From CAZGNZ01 sp964527215 (GTDB lineage Bacteria; Fidelibacterota; Marinisomatia; SCGC-AAA003-L08; JACNLC01), in the NCBI GenBank assembly GCA_964527215.1, contig CAZGNZ010000033.1, forward strand, positions 1 to 52,288: 52,288 nt of DNA, read 5' to 3'. Positions 45,302-52,288 of the stretch are shown piece by piece. Every line of letters starts with the position of its first letter. The stretch's first letter is position 1. The translations under genes were made by a program, and so were the position numbers. The notes under the pieces were generated by a model. That model was given only the letters and a program-made list of their open reading frames with translations. It was not told the DNA's origin and did no database searches.

Positions 45302-45517
45302 AACTGCCGCTGCTTTCACCGGTTTCCCGATTTGGGGTACTCCTACCAGAAATCCTGTTTTTTCAGGCAGTGAAAATTTAATGAATGAAGGTGGTTTCAT
45401 TTCTTGTCTGCATCCTCCGATATCCATCCTTTAAACCGGATATTACAACCATTTACTCTGATTTGATTGGGGTTGGCTCTCCATACTCAGCCGCATTAAA
45501 TTAGCGGTTGAGCAATA

Positions 45518-45943
45518 ATGGAAATCAGTCTTATGCACCAACTTACAAAAAAATACAAATTCTGCGCTGCCCATAAATACTGGAACCCGGACTGGGATGA
45601 ATCTCAAAACCTGGCTGTATTTGGAGAAGATGTTCGGATTCACGGCCATAATTATGAACTTGAGGTCACTGTCACCGGCGAAATTGACCAGGGATCCGGT
45701 TTCATCATCGATCTCCAAATGCTGAACCAGATTGTAAATGACGAGGTGATTTCCAATATGGATCACAGCCAGATAGAAAAAGACATACCATGGTTCAGGG
45801 GAAAACAGCCATCCACCGAGAATATGGTTGTATATATCTGGAATCAGATTTCCGGCAAACTGCCCGTCAAAAACCGCCTGGTGAAGATCAAGCTGGTTGA
45901 AACGCCTACCATATTCTGTGAGTATTTTGGTCCTGAAAAATGA
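45518..45943 (+). CDS. PTPS/QueD-family protein with altered active site
   Basis: Tunnel-fold protein of 141 aa of the 6-pyruvoyltetrahydropterin synthase family. The zinc ligands are His19 (CAAH), His42 and His44 (HGH). PTPS and QueD have Cys four residues before HGH, and folate-type PTPS-III has Glu three before. Here the segment is FGEDVRIHGH, giving Asp38 at the Cys position and Val at the PTPS-III position. The only nearby Cys is Cys16 in FCAAH. Other family parts, DHSQIEKDIP and PSTENMVVYIW, are normal. It precedes folE by 110 bases, so the substrate is probably dihydroneopterin triphosphate. The product is uncertain. Confidence 0.85.
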   Translation: MEISLMHQLTKKYKFCAAHKYWNPDWDESQNLAVFGEDVRIHGHNYELEVTVTGEIDQGSGFIIDLQMLNQIVNDEVISNMDHSQIEKDIPWFRGKQPSTENMVVYIWNQISGKLPVKNRLVKIKLVETPTIFCEYFGPEK

Positions 45944-46053
45944 CGACCCTGCAGAAATGGAATTGAGTCCGGTTTGATGGGACGGTGCATTAGGAATCTG
46001 TATTTGCAAAACTCGAGGTACCATATAGCGGTATCACATCAGAGGAGATAGGA

Positions 46054-46626
46054 ATGACAAAAATAAAAAAAATCGAAACGCTTATATATGAGCTTCTGAA
46101 GGAAATTGGAGAAGATCCGGATCGCGAAGGTCTTGTCCGTACTCCGACCAGAGTGGCCAAAGCATGGGACTTCCTTGCAAACGGCTATCATTCAAATCTG
46201 GATGAAATCATCAATAATGCCGTATTTACCGAGGAATACGATGAAATGGTTGTGGTAAAAGATATTGATTTCTTCAGTCTTTGTGAACATCACATGCTGC
46301 CTTTTTTCGGAGTGGCTCATGTTGCTTATATTCCCAATGGAAAAGTCATTGGCCTGTCGAAAATTCCAAGAATCGTTGAAATGTTCGGCCGGCGTCTGCA
46401 GCTTCAGGAGCGAATGACCCAGCAGATTGCGGAAACGCTGAATGATGTATTGAAACCCAAAGGGGTGGCAGTGGTTCTTGAAGGTCAGCACATGTGCATG
46501 CAAATGCGGGGAGTGCAGAAGAAGAACAGTTATGCCACGACATCGTTTATGACCGGAGGATTCCGCGACCGGGCTAAAACGAGAGAAGAATTTCTCCAAA
46601 TCATTTCCATGGACAAATTCAAATAA
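46054..46626 (+). CDS. folE: GTP cyclohydrolase I
   Basis: Enzyme of 190 aa converting GTP to 7,8-dihydroneopterin triphosphate. The zinc site is CEHHMLPF (Cys77, His79, His80) together with Cys in QHMCMQMRG. The start has GAGGAGATAGG upstream. The protein is complete and typical. It supplies the substrate for the PTPS-family protein just upstream. The next gene (lpd) begins 19 bases after its stop, so folE may be co-transcribed with the dehydrogenase module. Confidence 0.96.
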   Translation: MTKIKKIETLIYELLKEIGEDPDREGLVRTPTRVAKAWDFLANGYHSNLDEIINNAVFTEEYDEMVVVKDIDFFSLCEHHMLPFFGVAHVAYIPNGKVIGLSKIPRIVEMFGRRLQLQERMTQQIAETLNDVLKPKGVAVVLEGQHMCMQMRGVQKKNSYATTSFMTGGFRDRAKTREEFLQIISMDKFK

Positions 46627-46645
46627 ATACAGGAATAAATGCTGT

Positions 46646-48028
46646 ATGACCCAATATGATGTTATCGTAATTGGTGCCGGTCCCGGAGGTTATGTGGCTG
46701 CTATTCGGGCTGCTCAGACGGGAAAAAAGGTTGCTGTCGTAGAAGCCGATCAACTTGGCGGAGTTTGCCTGAACTGGGGCTGTATCCCTACAAAAGCTCT
46801 GCTGAAAAACGCTGAAATCCTTCAGACTGTTCAGGAATCTTCGCGATACGGCATCAAAGTATCCGACGTGAATGTGGACTGGTCCAGAATCATCAAACGA
46901 TCCAGAGATGTATCCGGAAGACTTACCCGGGGTATTGAATTCCTGTTCAAAAAAAATAAAATTGACTGGATTCAGGGCTATGCCGTCTTCAAGACGGCTA
47001 AAACACTCACAGTCAGAGATTCAAACGAAGATGCGCGTGAACTCACTGCAGACAATGTGATTATCGCTGCCGGTGCCCGGACGCACTGGTTTCCGGGGAT
47101 GGAACCAGACGGGGAACGGATTATCACATCCAAAGAAGCATTGGTTATTCCGGAAATTCCCAAATCCATTGCCATTATCGGTGCCGGGGCAATAGGTGTG
47201 GAATTTGCCCATCTTTTCAGAACATTCGGATCAGATGTAAGGCTGATCGAAGCGCTTCCCCGTATCCTTCCGGTGGAAGATGAGGAAGTATCCGCTGAAC
47301 TGACAAGAATCTTCAAAAAACGCAAGATCAGGATTCACACAAACACCAAGGTGGAAAACCTGGAACGACGGGAAAATGATGTTCGGATTCTGCTGAACAA
47401 CGGTGATGTGCTGGAAGCAGAAAAAGCTCTGATTGCGGTGGGAGTACGATCCAACAGCGACAAGCTCAGCCTGGACCGGACCAAAATACAGACTGACAGC
47501 GGATGGATCCAGACAGATGAGTTCATGCAGACTGCTGAACCCGGCGTGTATGCCATCGGAGACATTGCCGGTCCCCCCTGGCTGGCGCATGCGGCCTCGA
47601 TGGAAGGAATCACTGCTGTGGAACATCTCGCCGGTCTGAATCCGCCGCCAATGAGATATGACAATATTCCCGGATGTACATATTGTGCACCGGAAATCGC
47701 CTCTGTCGGATTGACCGAGAAGGAAGCCCGCGAACAGGGCTACGAGCTGAAAATTGGCCGATTCCCGTTCCGGGCACTCGGAAAAGCCATGGCATCCGGG
47801 CACACTGACGGATTTGTTAAAATAATATATGATGCACAGTTCGGGGAACTTCTGGGCTGTCATATTATCGGCACGGAAGCCACCAATCTGATATCGGAAA
47901 TCGGTGTGGCAAGGACACTGGAAACCACGCATCTTGAAATACTGAAAACCATCCATCCTCATCCAACGCTGTCTGAAGCCATCATGGAAGCAACCGCTGA
48001 CGCCCTGGATGAGGCAATACATATTTAA
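46646..48028 (+). CDS. lpdA: Dihydrolipoyl dehydrogenase (E3)
   Basis: Flavoprotein of 460 aa that reoxidises lipoamide in 2-oxoacid dehydrogenase complexes. The redox disulfide is GGVCLNWGCIP (Cys41, Cys46). The FAD motif GAGPGG is at the N-terminus and the NAD motif GAGAIGVEF is central. The C-terminal catalytic pair is in HPHPTLSEA. It is followed by lipB and, two genes on, E1. Together they make lipoate attachment and the E1/E3 parts of one complex. Confidence 0.96.
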   Translation: MTQYDVIVIGAGPGGYVAAIRAAQTGKKVAVVEADQLGGVCLNWGCIPTKALLKNAEILQTVQESSRYGIKVSDVNVDWSRIIKRSRDVSGRLTRGIEFLFKKNKIDWIQGYAVFKTAKTLTVRDSNEDARELTADNVIIAAGARTHWFPGMEPDGERIITSKEALVIPEIPKSIAIIGAGAIGVEFAHLFRTFGSDVRLIEALPRILPVEDEEVSAELTRIFKKRKIRIHTNTKVENLERRENDVRILLNNGDVLEAEKALIAVGVRSNSDKLSLDRTKIQTDSGWIQTDEFMQTAEPGVYAIGDIAGPPWLAHAASMEGITAVEHLAGLNPPPMRYDNIPGCTYCAPEIASVGLTEKEAREQGYELKIGRFPFRALGKAMASGHTDGFVKIIYDAQFGELLGCHIIGTEATNLISEIGVARTLETTHLEILKTIHPHPTLSEAIMEATADALDEAIHI

Positions 48029-48037
48029 ACAGACGCT

Positions 48038-48802
48038 ATGAGCGGTTCAGATCATTCCGAAGCGGCCATTTTAAATGCGATTCCTGCAGCTCATTCGATG
48101 ACAGCGAGGTTGGATGCGAATTCAGTGGCGGACCTGGCTAAGGAAATTACCGGGAAAGCCGTTGAACCGATTAACTTTTTCTGGCTGGGACAGCAGCCGT
48201 ATCAACCGGTCTGGAGTCTGCAGCAAAGACTGCATCGTCTTCAAATTGAAGGCAGCATCAGAGATACGGTGCTGCTGCTTGAACATGACCATGTATATAC
48301 TCTGGGCAAAAATGCCGATGAGAATCACCTGCTCCCCAGTTATCCGCGTGACGCGGAAGTCATTCGAATTGATCGCGGCGGCGATATCACCTATCATGGC
48401 CCGGGACAGCTGGTGGGATATCCCATCATTGATCTTCATCGGTACCGTCAGAGCGTTTCCTGGTACATGAGATCGCTGGAAGAAGTCATTATCCAAACAC
48501 TCGGTGCGTTCAATCTGCAGTGCAGACGCAAAGAAGGGCTTCCGGGGGTCTGGACGGAGGATGAGAAGATATGCGCCATGGGAGTCCGCCTGTCCCGCTG
48601 GATTACCATGCATGGATTTGCACTGAATGTAGCTCCTGACATGAGTTATTTTACAGGTATGATTCCGTGCGGGATATTTGAATTCGGCGTAACATCCATT
48701 GCACAGCAGACTTCACCCTGTCCGGACATGACGAATGTTATTGAACATTTCTGCAGAATCTTTAAACGTATTTTTATTGAGAATCTGAATCATGAAACAT
48801 AG
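48038..48802 (+). CDS. lipB: Octanoyltransferase LipB with N-terminal extension
   Basis: Transfers octanoyl groups from acyl carrier protein to lipoyl domains. The catalytic Lys is in EKICAMGVR and the acyl-thioester Cys in MIPCGI. The binding motif RGGDITYHGPGQLVGYPI is complete. The core is about 210 aa; this frame adds about 40 residues at the N-terminus that look non-conserved, so the true start may be internal (ATG 48098). It lies 9 bases after lpd and overlaps the following gene by 11 bases. Confidence 0.94.
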   Translation: MSGSDHSEAAILNAIPAAHSMTARLDANSVADLAKEITGKAVEPINFFWLGQQPYQPVWSLQQRLHRLQIEGSIRDTVLLLEHDHVYTLGKNADENHLLPSYPRDAEVIRIDRGGDITYHGPGQLVGYPIIDLHRYRQSVSWYMRSLEEVIIQTLGAFNLQCRRKEGLPGVWTEDEKICAMGVRLSRWITMHGFALNVAPDMSYFTGMIPCGIFEFGVTSIAQQTSPCPDMTNVIEHFCRIFKRIFIENLNHET

Positions 48803-49886
48803 TAAAACTTTTTATTCAGTATTATCGGTTTTGTATATATTTCTGTCGCTTGCTTTTGCCGGACAGATCAGACTGGCAGTCACAAATCTGGAGTACAACA
48901 ATATCGACCGGATGGATGCACAGGCCATTACCGAGCGTCTGCGGATAGAGCTGGCACGAACAAACGCCTTTCTGCTGATTGAGCGGCAGTTGATGGATAA
49001 AATAATTGAAGAACAGAAGTTTCAGACTTCAGGCTGTACATCGAATGCCTGTCTTGTTGAACTGGGTCACCTGCTGAATGCGGACTGCATTCTGGGCGGT
49101 TCGGTGAGTAAAATCGGCAGTTTGTATTCTGTTTCTGTTCGAATGATTCATGTGGAATCCGGCGTGATAACACGTACCGCTTTATATGATCATGAAGGAT
49201 TTATCGAAGATTTCGTTAAAATTGGAATTCGAGCAGTGGCACAGGAGCTGGCAGAGGAGAGTTCAAATGAGTCAGCCGCCCCCGCTGGACAAATTTCGGA
49301 AGAATCATTTCTGATTCCTGAAGAATTCACCATTTTCGCGGGATTTGACTGGTCGAACACTCTCGTATATTCATCTGAAACTTCCCGATTGGAGTATGAC
49401 CTCGAAAAGGGTGTCAGTCTGGGAATCGAAACAGAGTGGAAAGTAAACCGGATATTGAATGTTGGAGTGGGCGGACAATATCAGTTCAGACGGGACTTCG
49501 GTGACTACAATCTGTCATACACAGGTTATCCTGTTTACGGTCTGGTCCGTCTTCGTTTAAATGAATCCAGTGAGTTTGGATTTACATCTCTTCACGATCT
49601 GGATGCCAGCTTCGTCTGGATCACAGTCAAACTGGGGGCTCAGTTTTTCGATTCGGATCCTATCATGGAATCCGAGGATCCGGCTGTCGATGCTGGATTC
49701 AGTCAATCGTCCGGTTTTTACTGGAGTCTGGGATTCAACTGGATTTATCGTTATGCAAATTTTGAAATGACATACTGCAGAGGATCAGGGACTGAAAAAT
49801 ACCTTGCAGGTGAACTTGATATGGAGCACGACCGATTTCAGCTGATGGTGGGGCTCCCTTTGCAGCGCGTGTTCAACAAACTTTAA
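48792..49886 (+). CDS. CsgG-like / beta-barrel exported protein
   Basis: Protein of 364 aa. A signal peptide occupies residues 1-23 (ends FAGQ). Residues 25-155 resemble the CsgG/TolB N-terminal fold, with IRLAVTNLEYNN, FLLIERQLMDKII and ADCILGGSVSKIG. Residues 165-364 are strand-rich and Tyr/Phe-rich, and could be an outer-membrane barrel. This double form is known in FCB genomes, but its role is not. It overlaps lipB by 11 bases and precedes E1 by 21, so it is embedded in a metabolic operon for no evident reason. Confidence 0.82.
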   Translation: MKHSKTFYSVLSVLYIFLSLAFAGQIRLAVTNLEYNNIDRMDAQAITERLRIELARTNAFLLIERQLMDKIIEEQKFQTSGCTSNACLVELGHLLNADCILGGSVSKIGSLYSVSVRMIHVESGVITRTALYDHEGFIEDFVKIGIRAVAQELAEESSNESAAPAGQISEESFLIPEEFTIFAGFDWSNTLVYSSETSRLEYDLEKGVSLGIETEWKVNRILNVGVGGQYQFRRDFGDYNLSYTGYPVYGLVRLRLNESSEFGFTSLHDLDASFVWITVKLGAQFFDSDPIMESEDPAVDAGFSQSSGFYWSLGFNWIYRYANFEMTYCRGSGTEKYLAGELDMEHDRFQLMVGLPLQRVFNKL

Positions 49887-49907
49887 GATTTCAACGGGGA
49901 TCATAAA

Positions 49908-51914
49908 ATGATGCTTCACAATTTTACCAGGGAAAAACTCCTGGATATATACCGGATTATGGCCTTGTCGCGCAGACTGGATGAAAAACAGCTGATTCTG
50001 CTGAAACAGGGACGCGGGTTTTTTCATATTGGTGCCAGCGGTCATGAGTCGGCCCAGGTGGGTGCAGCTTTGAATTTCAAAGCAGGCAAGGATTGGTTTT
50101 ACCCTTACTATCGGGATCAGGCATTTGTGTTAACCCTTGGAAACACCGTTCGGGAAATTTTCATGGGTTTTCTGGGGAAAGCGGACTGTCCTGCTACTGG
50201 AGGACGGCAGATGCCCCAGCACTATGGTCATCCTGATTTGAGAATCGTCACGCAGTCAAGTCCCACCGGTACACAGTTTCTGCAGGCTGTGGGATCTGCT
50301 TTTGCTGCTCAGCGCGAAAATCGGCAAGAGATCGTTTATGTTTCTGCCGGAGAAGGGACGACCAGCCAGGGAGACTTTCATGAAGCGCTGAATTGGGCCA
50401 GTCGCGAAAAAGCGCCGGTCATTTTTCATATTGAAAACAACGGGTATGCTATATCCGTACCTATCGAAGATCAGACGAGCGGTGCATCGGTGTTCAATAT
50501 TACTGCCGGATTTGATTCCCTGGAACGCTATGAAATAGACGGAACTGATTTTTTTGCTGCGTTCGATGCTTTCGAGGATGCGGTTACCCGGGCCAGAAAC
50601 GGAATGGGTCCAAGTATTGTTATATCAAATGTGATACGACTGCTTCCTCATTCTTCCAGCGATGATCATCGAAAATATCGATCGGATGAAGAACTTGAAG
50701 CCGACCGCGAGCGTGATCCGTTAATAGTATTGGCTCGGAAATGTATTGAAGGCAAGCTTGCAGAGCCGGAAGATTTTGACAGGATTCAGCAGGAAGTGAC
50801 TAAACTGGTTGACAGAGAAGCAGACAATGCATTGGAATTTGCCGATCCATCCCCTGATTCAGCTTTGGAAAATGTTTATTATAATGGAAATGAACCGTAC
50901 CTGGGCAGCGAACCGGAGCCTGAAAAACTCATATCAGAGAAAACTGTGATGGTGGATGCCATTAACCATGCGCTTGATGAGGAATTGGCACGAAATGATA
51001 AAATGGTGATTTACGGTGAGGATGTGGCTGGCGGAAAAGGGGGGGTGTTCACCGCGACAAAAAATCTGACTGCCAAATACGGAGCAGATCGGGTGTTTAA
51101 TTCGCCTTTGGCAGAATCCTCTATTCTTGGGACCGCATTCGGCATGGCTGCAAGCGGATTCAAGCCTGTTGTAGAGATACAGTTCGGAGATTATATCTGG
51201 ACAGCAATGATGCAGCTTCGGGATGAAATTGCCACTTTGCGGTACCGTTCAAATAATCACTGGTCCTGCCCCACCGTCATCCGTGTTCCTGTTGGCGGAT
51301 ACATACACGGCGGGCTGTATCACAGTCAGAATATTGAAGGTTTTTTTGCCCATTTGCCCGGTGTACTAATAGCCTACCCGTCTAACGCCGCAGATGCCAA
51401 AGGTTTGCTCAAGTGGGCCATTCGAAATGAAGATCCCGTTCTGTTTCTGGAGCACAAAGGACTCTACAGGCAGGGTTATGCCGCCCGACCGGAGCCCGAC
51501 GAAGATTATGTACTGCCCTTTGGCAAAGCCAATGTGGTGCAGGAAGGCAGTGAAATCACGATTGTCACGTATGGAATGATGGTTCAGAAATCTGTTGAGG
51601 CAGTTCGACGGGTGGGTGTTTCGGCTGAGATAATTGATATTCGGACCATTAATCCGCTGGATATTCCCACGATTATGGAATCCATATCAAAAACCAATCG
51701 TGTGTTGATCGTACATGAAGACATGAAAACGGGTGGGTTCGGCGCTGAGATTTCCGCCCGAATCATGTCCGAAGGATTTGAACTTCTGGATGCACCAATA
51801 AAACGGGTTGCTTCAAAAGACAGTCATATTCCGTTTGCACCTGCTTTGGAGAATGCAGTACTTGTCCAGACAGACTGGATTGTGGACGCTGTGACTGAGC
51901 TGGTGAAATATTGA
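49908..51914 (+). CDS. 2-oxoacid dehydrogenase E1, alpha and beta subunits fused
   Basis: Thiamine diphosphate enzyme of 668 aa, the E1 of a branched-chain or pyruvate-type dehydrogenase complex. Residues 1-320 are the alpha part, with the TPP motif GEGTTSQGDFHEALNWA through NNGYAIS. Residues 335-668 are the beta part, beginning near KTVMVDAINHAL, with the beta signature YGEDVAGGKGGVF. Separate subunits are more usual; the fusion is established in FCB and related genomes. Substrate specificity cannot be decided from motifs, though the alpha part looks like the branched-chain type. The E2 gene is not present up to the window end. Confidence 0.93.
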   Translation: MMLHNFTREKLLDIYRIMALSRRLDEKQLILLKQGRGFFHIGASGHESAQVGAALNFKAGKDWFYPYYRDQAFVLTLGNTVREIFMGFLGKADCPATGGRQMPQHYGHPDLRIVTQSSPTGTQFLQAVGSAFAAQRENRQEIVYVSAGEGTTSQGDFHEALNWASREKAPVIFHIENNGYAISVPIEDQTSGASVFNITAGFDSLERYEIDGTDFFAAFDAFEDAVTRARNGMGPSIVISNVIRLLPHSSSDDHRKYRSDEELEADRERDPLIVLARKCIEGKLAEPEDFDRIQQEVTKLVDREADNALEFADPSPDSALENVYYNGNEPYLGSEPEPEKLISEKTVMVDAINHALDEELARNDKMVIYGEDVAGGKGGVFTATKNLTAKYGADRVFNSPLAESSILGTAFGMAASGFKPVVEIQFGDYIWTAMMQLRDEIATLRYRSNNHWSCPTVIRVPVGGYIHGGLYHSQNIEGFFAHLPGVLIAYPSNAADAKGLLKWAIRNEDPVLFLEHKGLYRQGYAARPEPDEDYVLPFGKANVVQEGSEITIVTYGMMVQKSVEAVRRVGVSAEIIDIRTINPLDIPTIMESISKTNRVLIVHEDMKTGGFGAEISARIMSEGFELLDAPIKRVASKDSHIPFAPALENAVLVQTDWIVDAVTELVKY

Positions 51915-52288
51915 AAGAAAGGTTGAAGGTTGAGGATTAAGCTTTAAGTGCTGAATATTGAGTGTTGTACTATCTCGCTATTTCTCCATTTCACCATTCA
52001 ATTTTTCAACGACTGCAAACTGACCCCTAACGACCCAACAACTTGACCAATTTCCATTCGTTGCACCCCTTCAGGGTTCTGCCGTAATTCTATCCGATTC
52101 CCGGGGCGATGCCCCGGGCTGTCGAATTCAGCCCCTTCAGGGCTGGAGGATTTGAATTCTACTGGTGAGTTGTGGAACCTCAGATAGAAAAATCCTCCTC
52201 GTGTCCATCCATCCCAAACCCCCACCACTCCCGGGATAATGCCATATGGCAACCGGAAGCAAATCTTATTTTGCGTTTAGACATTTTT
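51915..52288. other. Noncoding right end with REP-like repeats
   Basis: 374 bases after E1. The first 100 bases are low-complexity text of GGTTGA and similar short words. REP-like palindromes follow from about 52064. The open frame 51998-52252 on the minus strand is produced by these repeats and is not a gene. Confidence 0.6.
52064..52150. repeat. REP-like palindrome cluster
   Basis: Three small palindromes in a row: ACCC/GGGT around CTTCA, then CCCGGGGC and GCCCCGGG around GAT (52100-52118), then AGCCC/GGGCT around CTTCA (52130-52144). The pattern of gene-end, CCCCTTCAGGG and CCCGGGGC units is common between genes in FCB genomes. Confidence 0.75.

Noticed and set aside
45354..45367. CCTG-TTTTTT-CAGG as terminator after nth
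   Set aside because: The stem is only 4 bp and the T-run is in the loop, not after the stem.
51998..52252. 84-aa open frame at the right end
   Set aside because: It is formed by REP-like palindromes and low-complexity DNA.

Overview
The window looks like chromosomal DNA of a Gram-negative bacterium. Several genes encode outer-membrane beta-barrels or lipoproteins, and one large secreted protein ends in a dockerin-like calcium-binding repeat. Codon use and base composition (about half G+C by eye) look even throughout. I see no phage, insertion sequence, CRISPR array, tRNA or rRNA. Oligopeptidase B, an ABCG-type transporter with a TerB-like N-terminus, a urea transporter fused to an M23 peptidase, an E1 alpha/beta fusion and REP-like intergenic palindromes together suggest the FCB superphylum (Bacteroidota, Marinimicrobia, Calditrichota and relatives). 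That placement is inference, and no marker gene here settles it.

Layout. 139-3793: periplasmic oligopeptidase B convergent with an ABC-F ATPase. 4037-8896 (+): a glycyl radical enzyme with an unusually short activase, then a CrcB fluoride channel, a DUF190 protein and a methyltransferase. 8999-15528 (-): a six-gene cluster of PqqD-like protein, ATP-grasp ligase, LysA-like PLP decarboxylase, urea transporter-M23 fusion, beta-barrel and TPR protein; this is the best candidate for an undescribed system. 16055-18652 (+): Nei/Fpg-type glycosylase lacking the catalytic proline, radical SAM protein and GNAT protein, nearly contiguous. 18910-24427 (-): glycosylasparaginase-like hydrolase translationally coupled to a GH38 alpha-mannosidase, preceded by a parvulin lipoprotein. 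25137-29577 (+): a Cys-rich protein, an SPL-like radical SAM protein, YcaQ glycosylase and a CorC/CNNM-type protein.

29584-38613: a small membrane protein, the LamG/dockerin protein, a CBM20-like esterase lipoprotein, PepF, a fumarylacetoacetase-family hydrolase and a double zinc-ribbon protein. 38684-42624 (-): a four-gene ABC exporter-like operon ending in a clear intrinsic terminator. 43386-45301 (+): MBL-fold hydrolase, pseudo-receiver protein and endonuclease III, overlapping end to end. 45518-46626 (+): a PTPS-family protein lacking the usual catalytic Cys, and FolE. 46646-51914 (+): Lpd, LipB, a CsgG-like/barrel protein and E1 alpha-beta, a 2-oxoacid dehydrogenase module whose E2 is not in view.

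The intergenic space contains two dispersed repeat families. Repeat A, about 90 bp with two hairpins, has three copies. Repeat B, about 125 bp with a readable peptide frame, has two. A separate REP-like GC-rich palindrome cluster sits at the right end. All product calls rest on motifs and family resemblance read by eye; no search was run.
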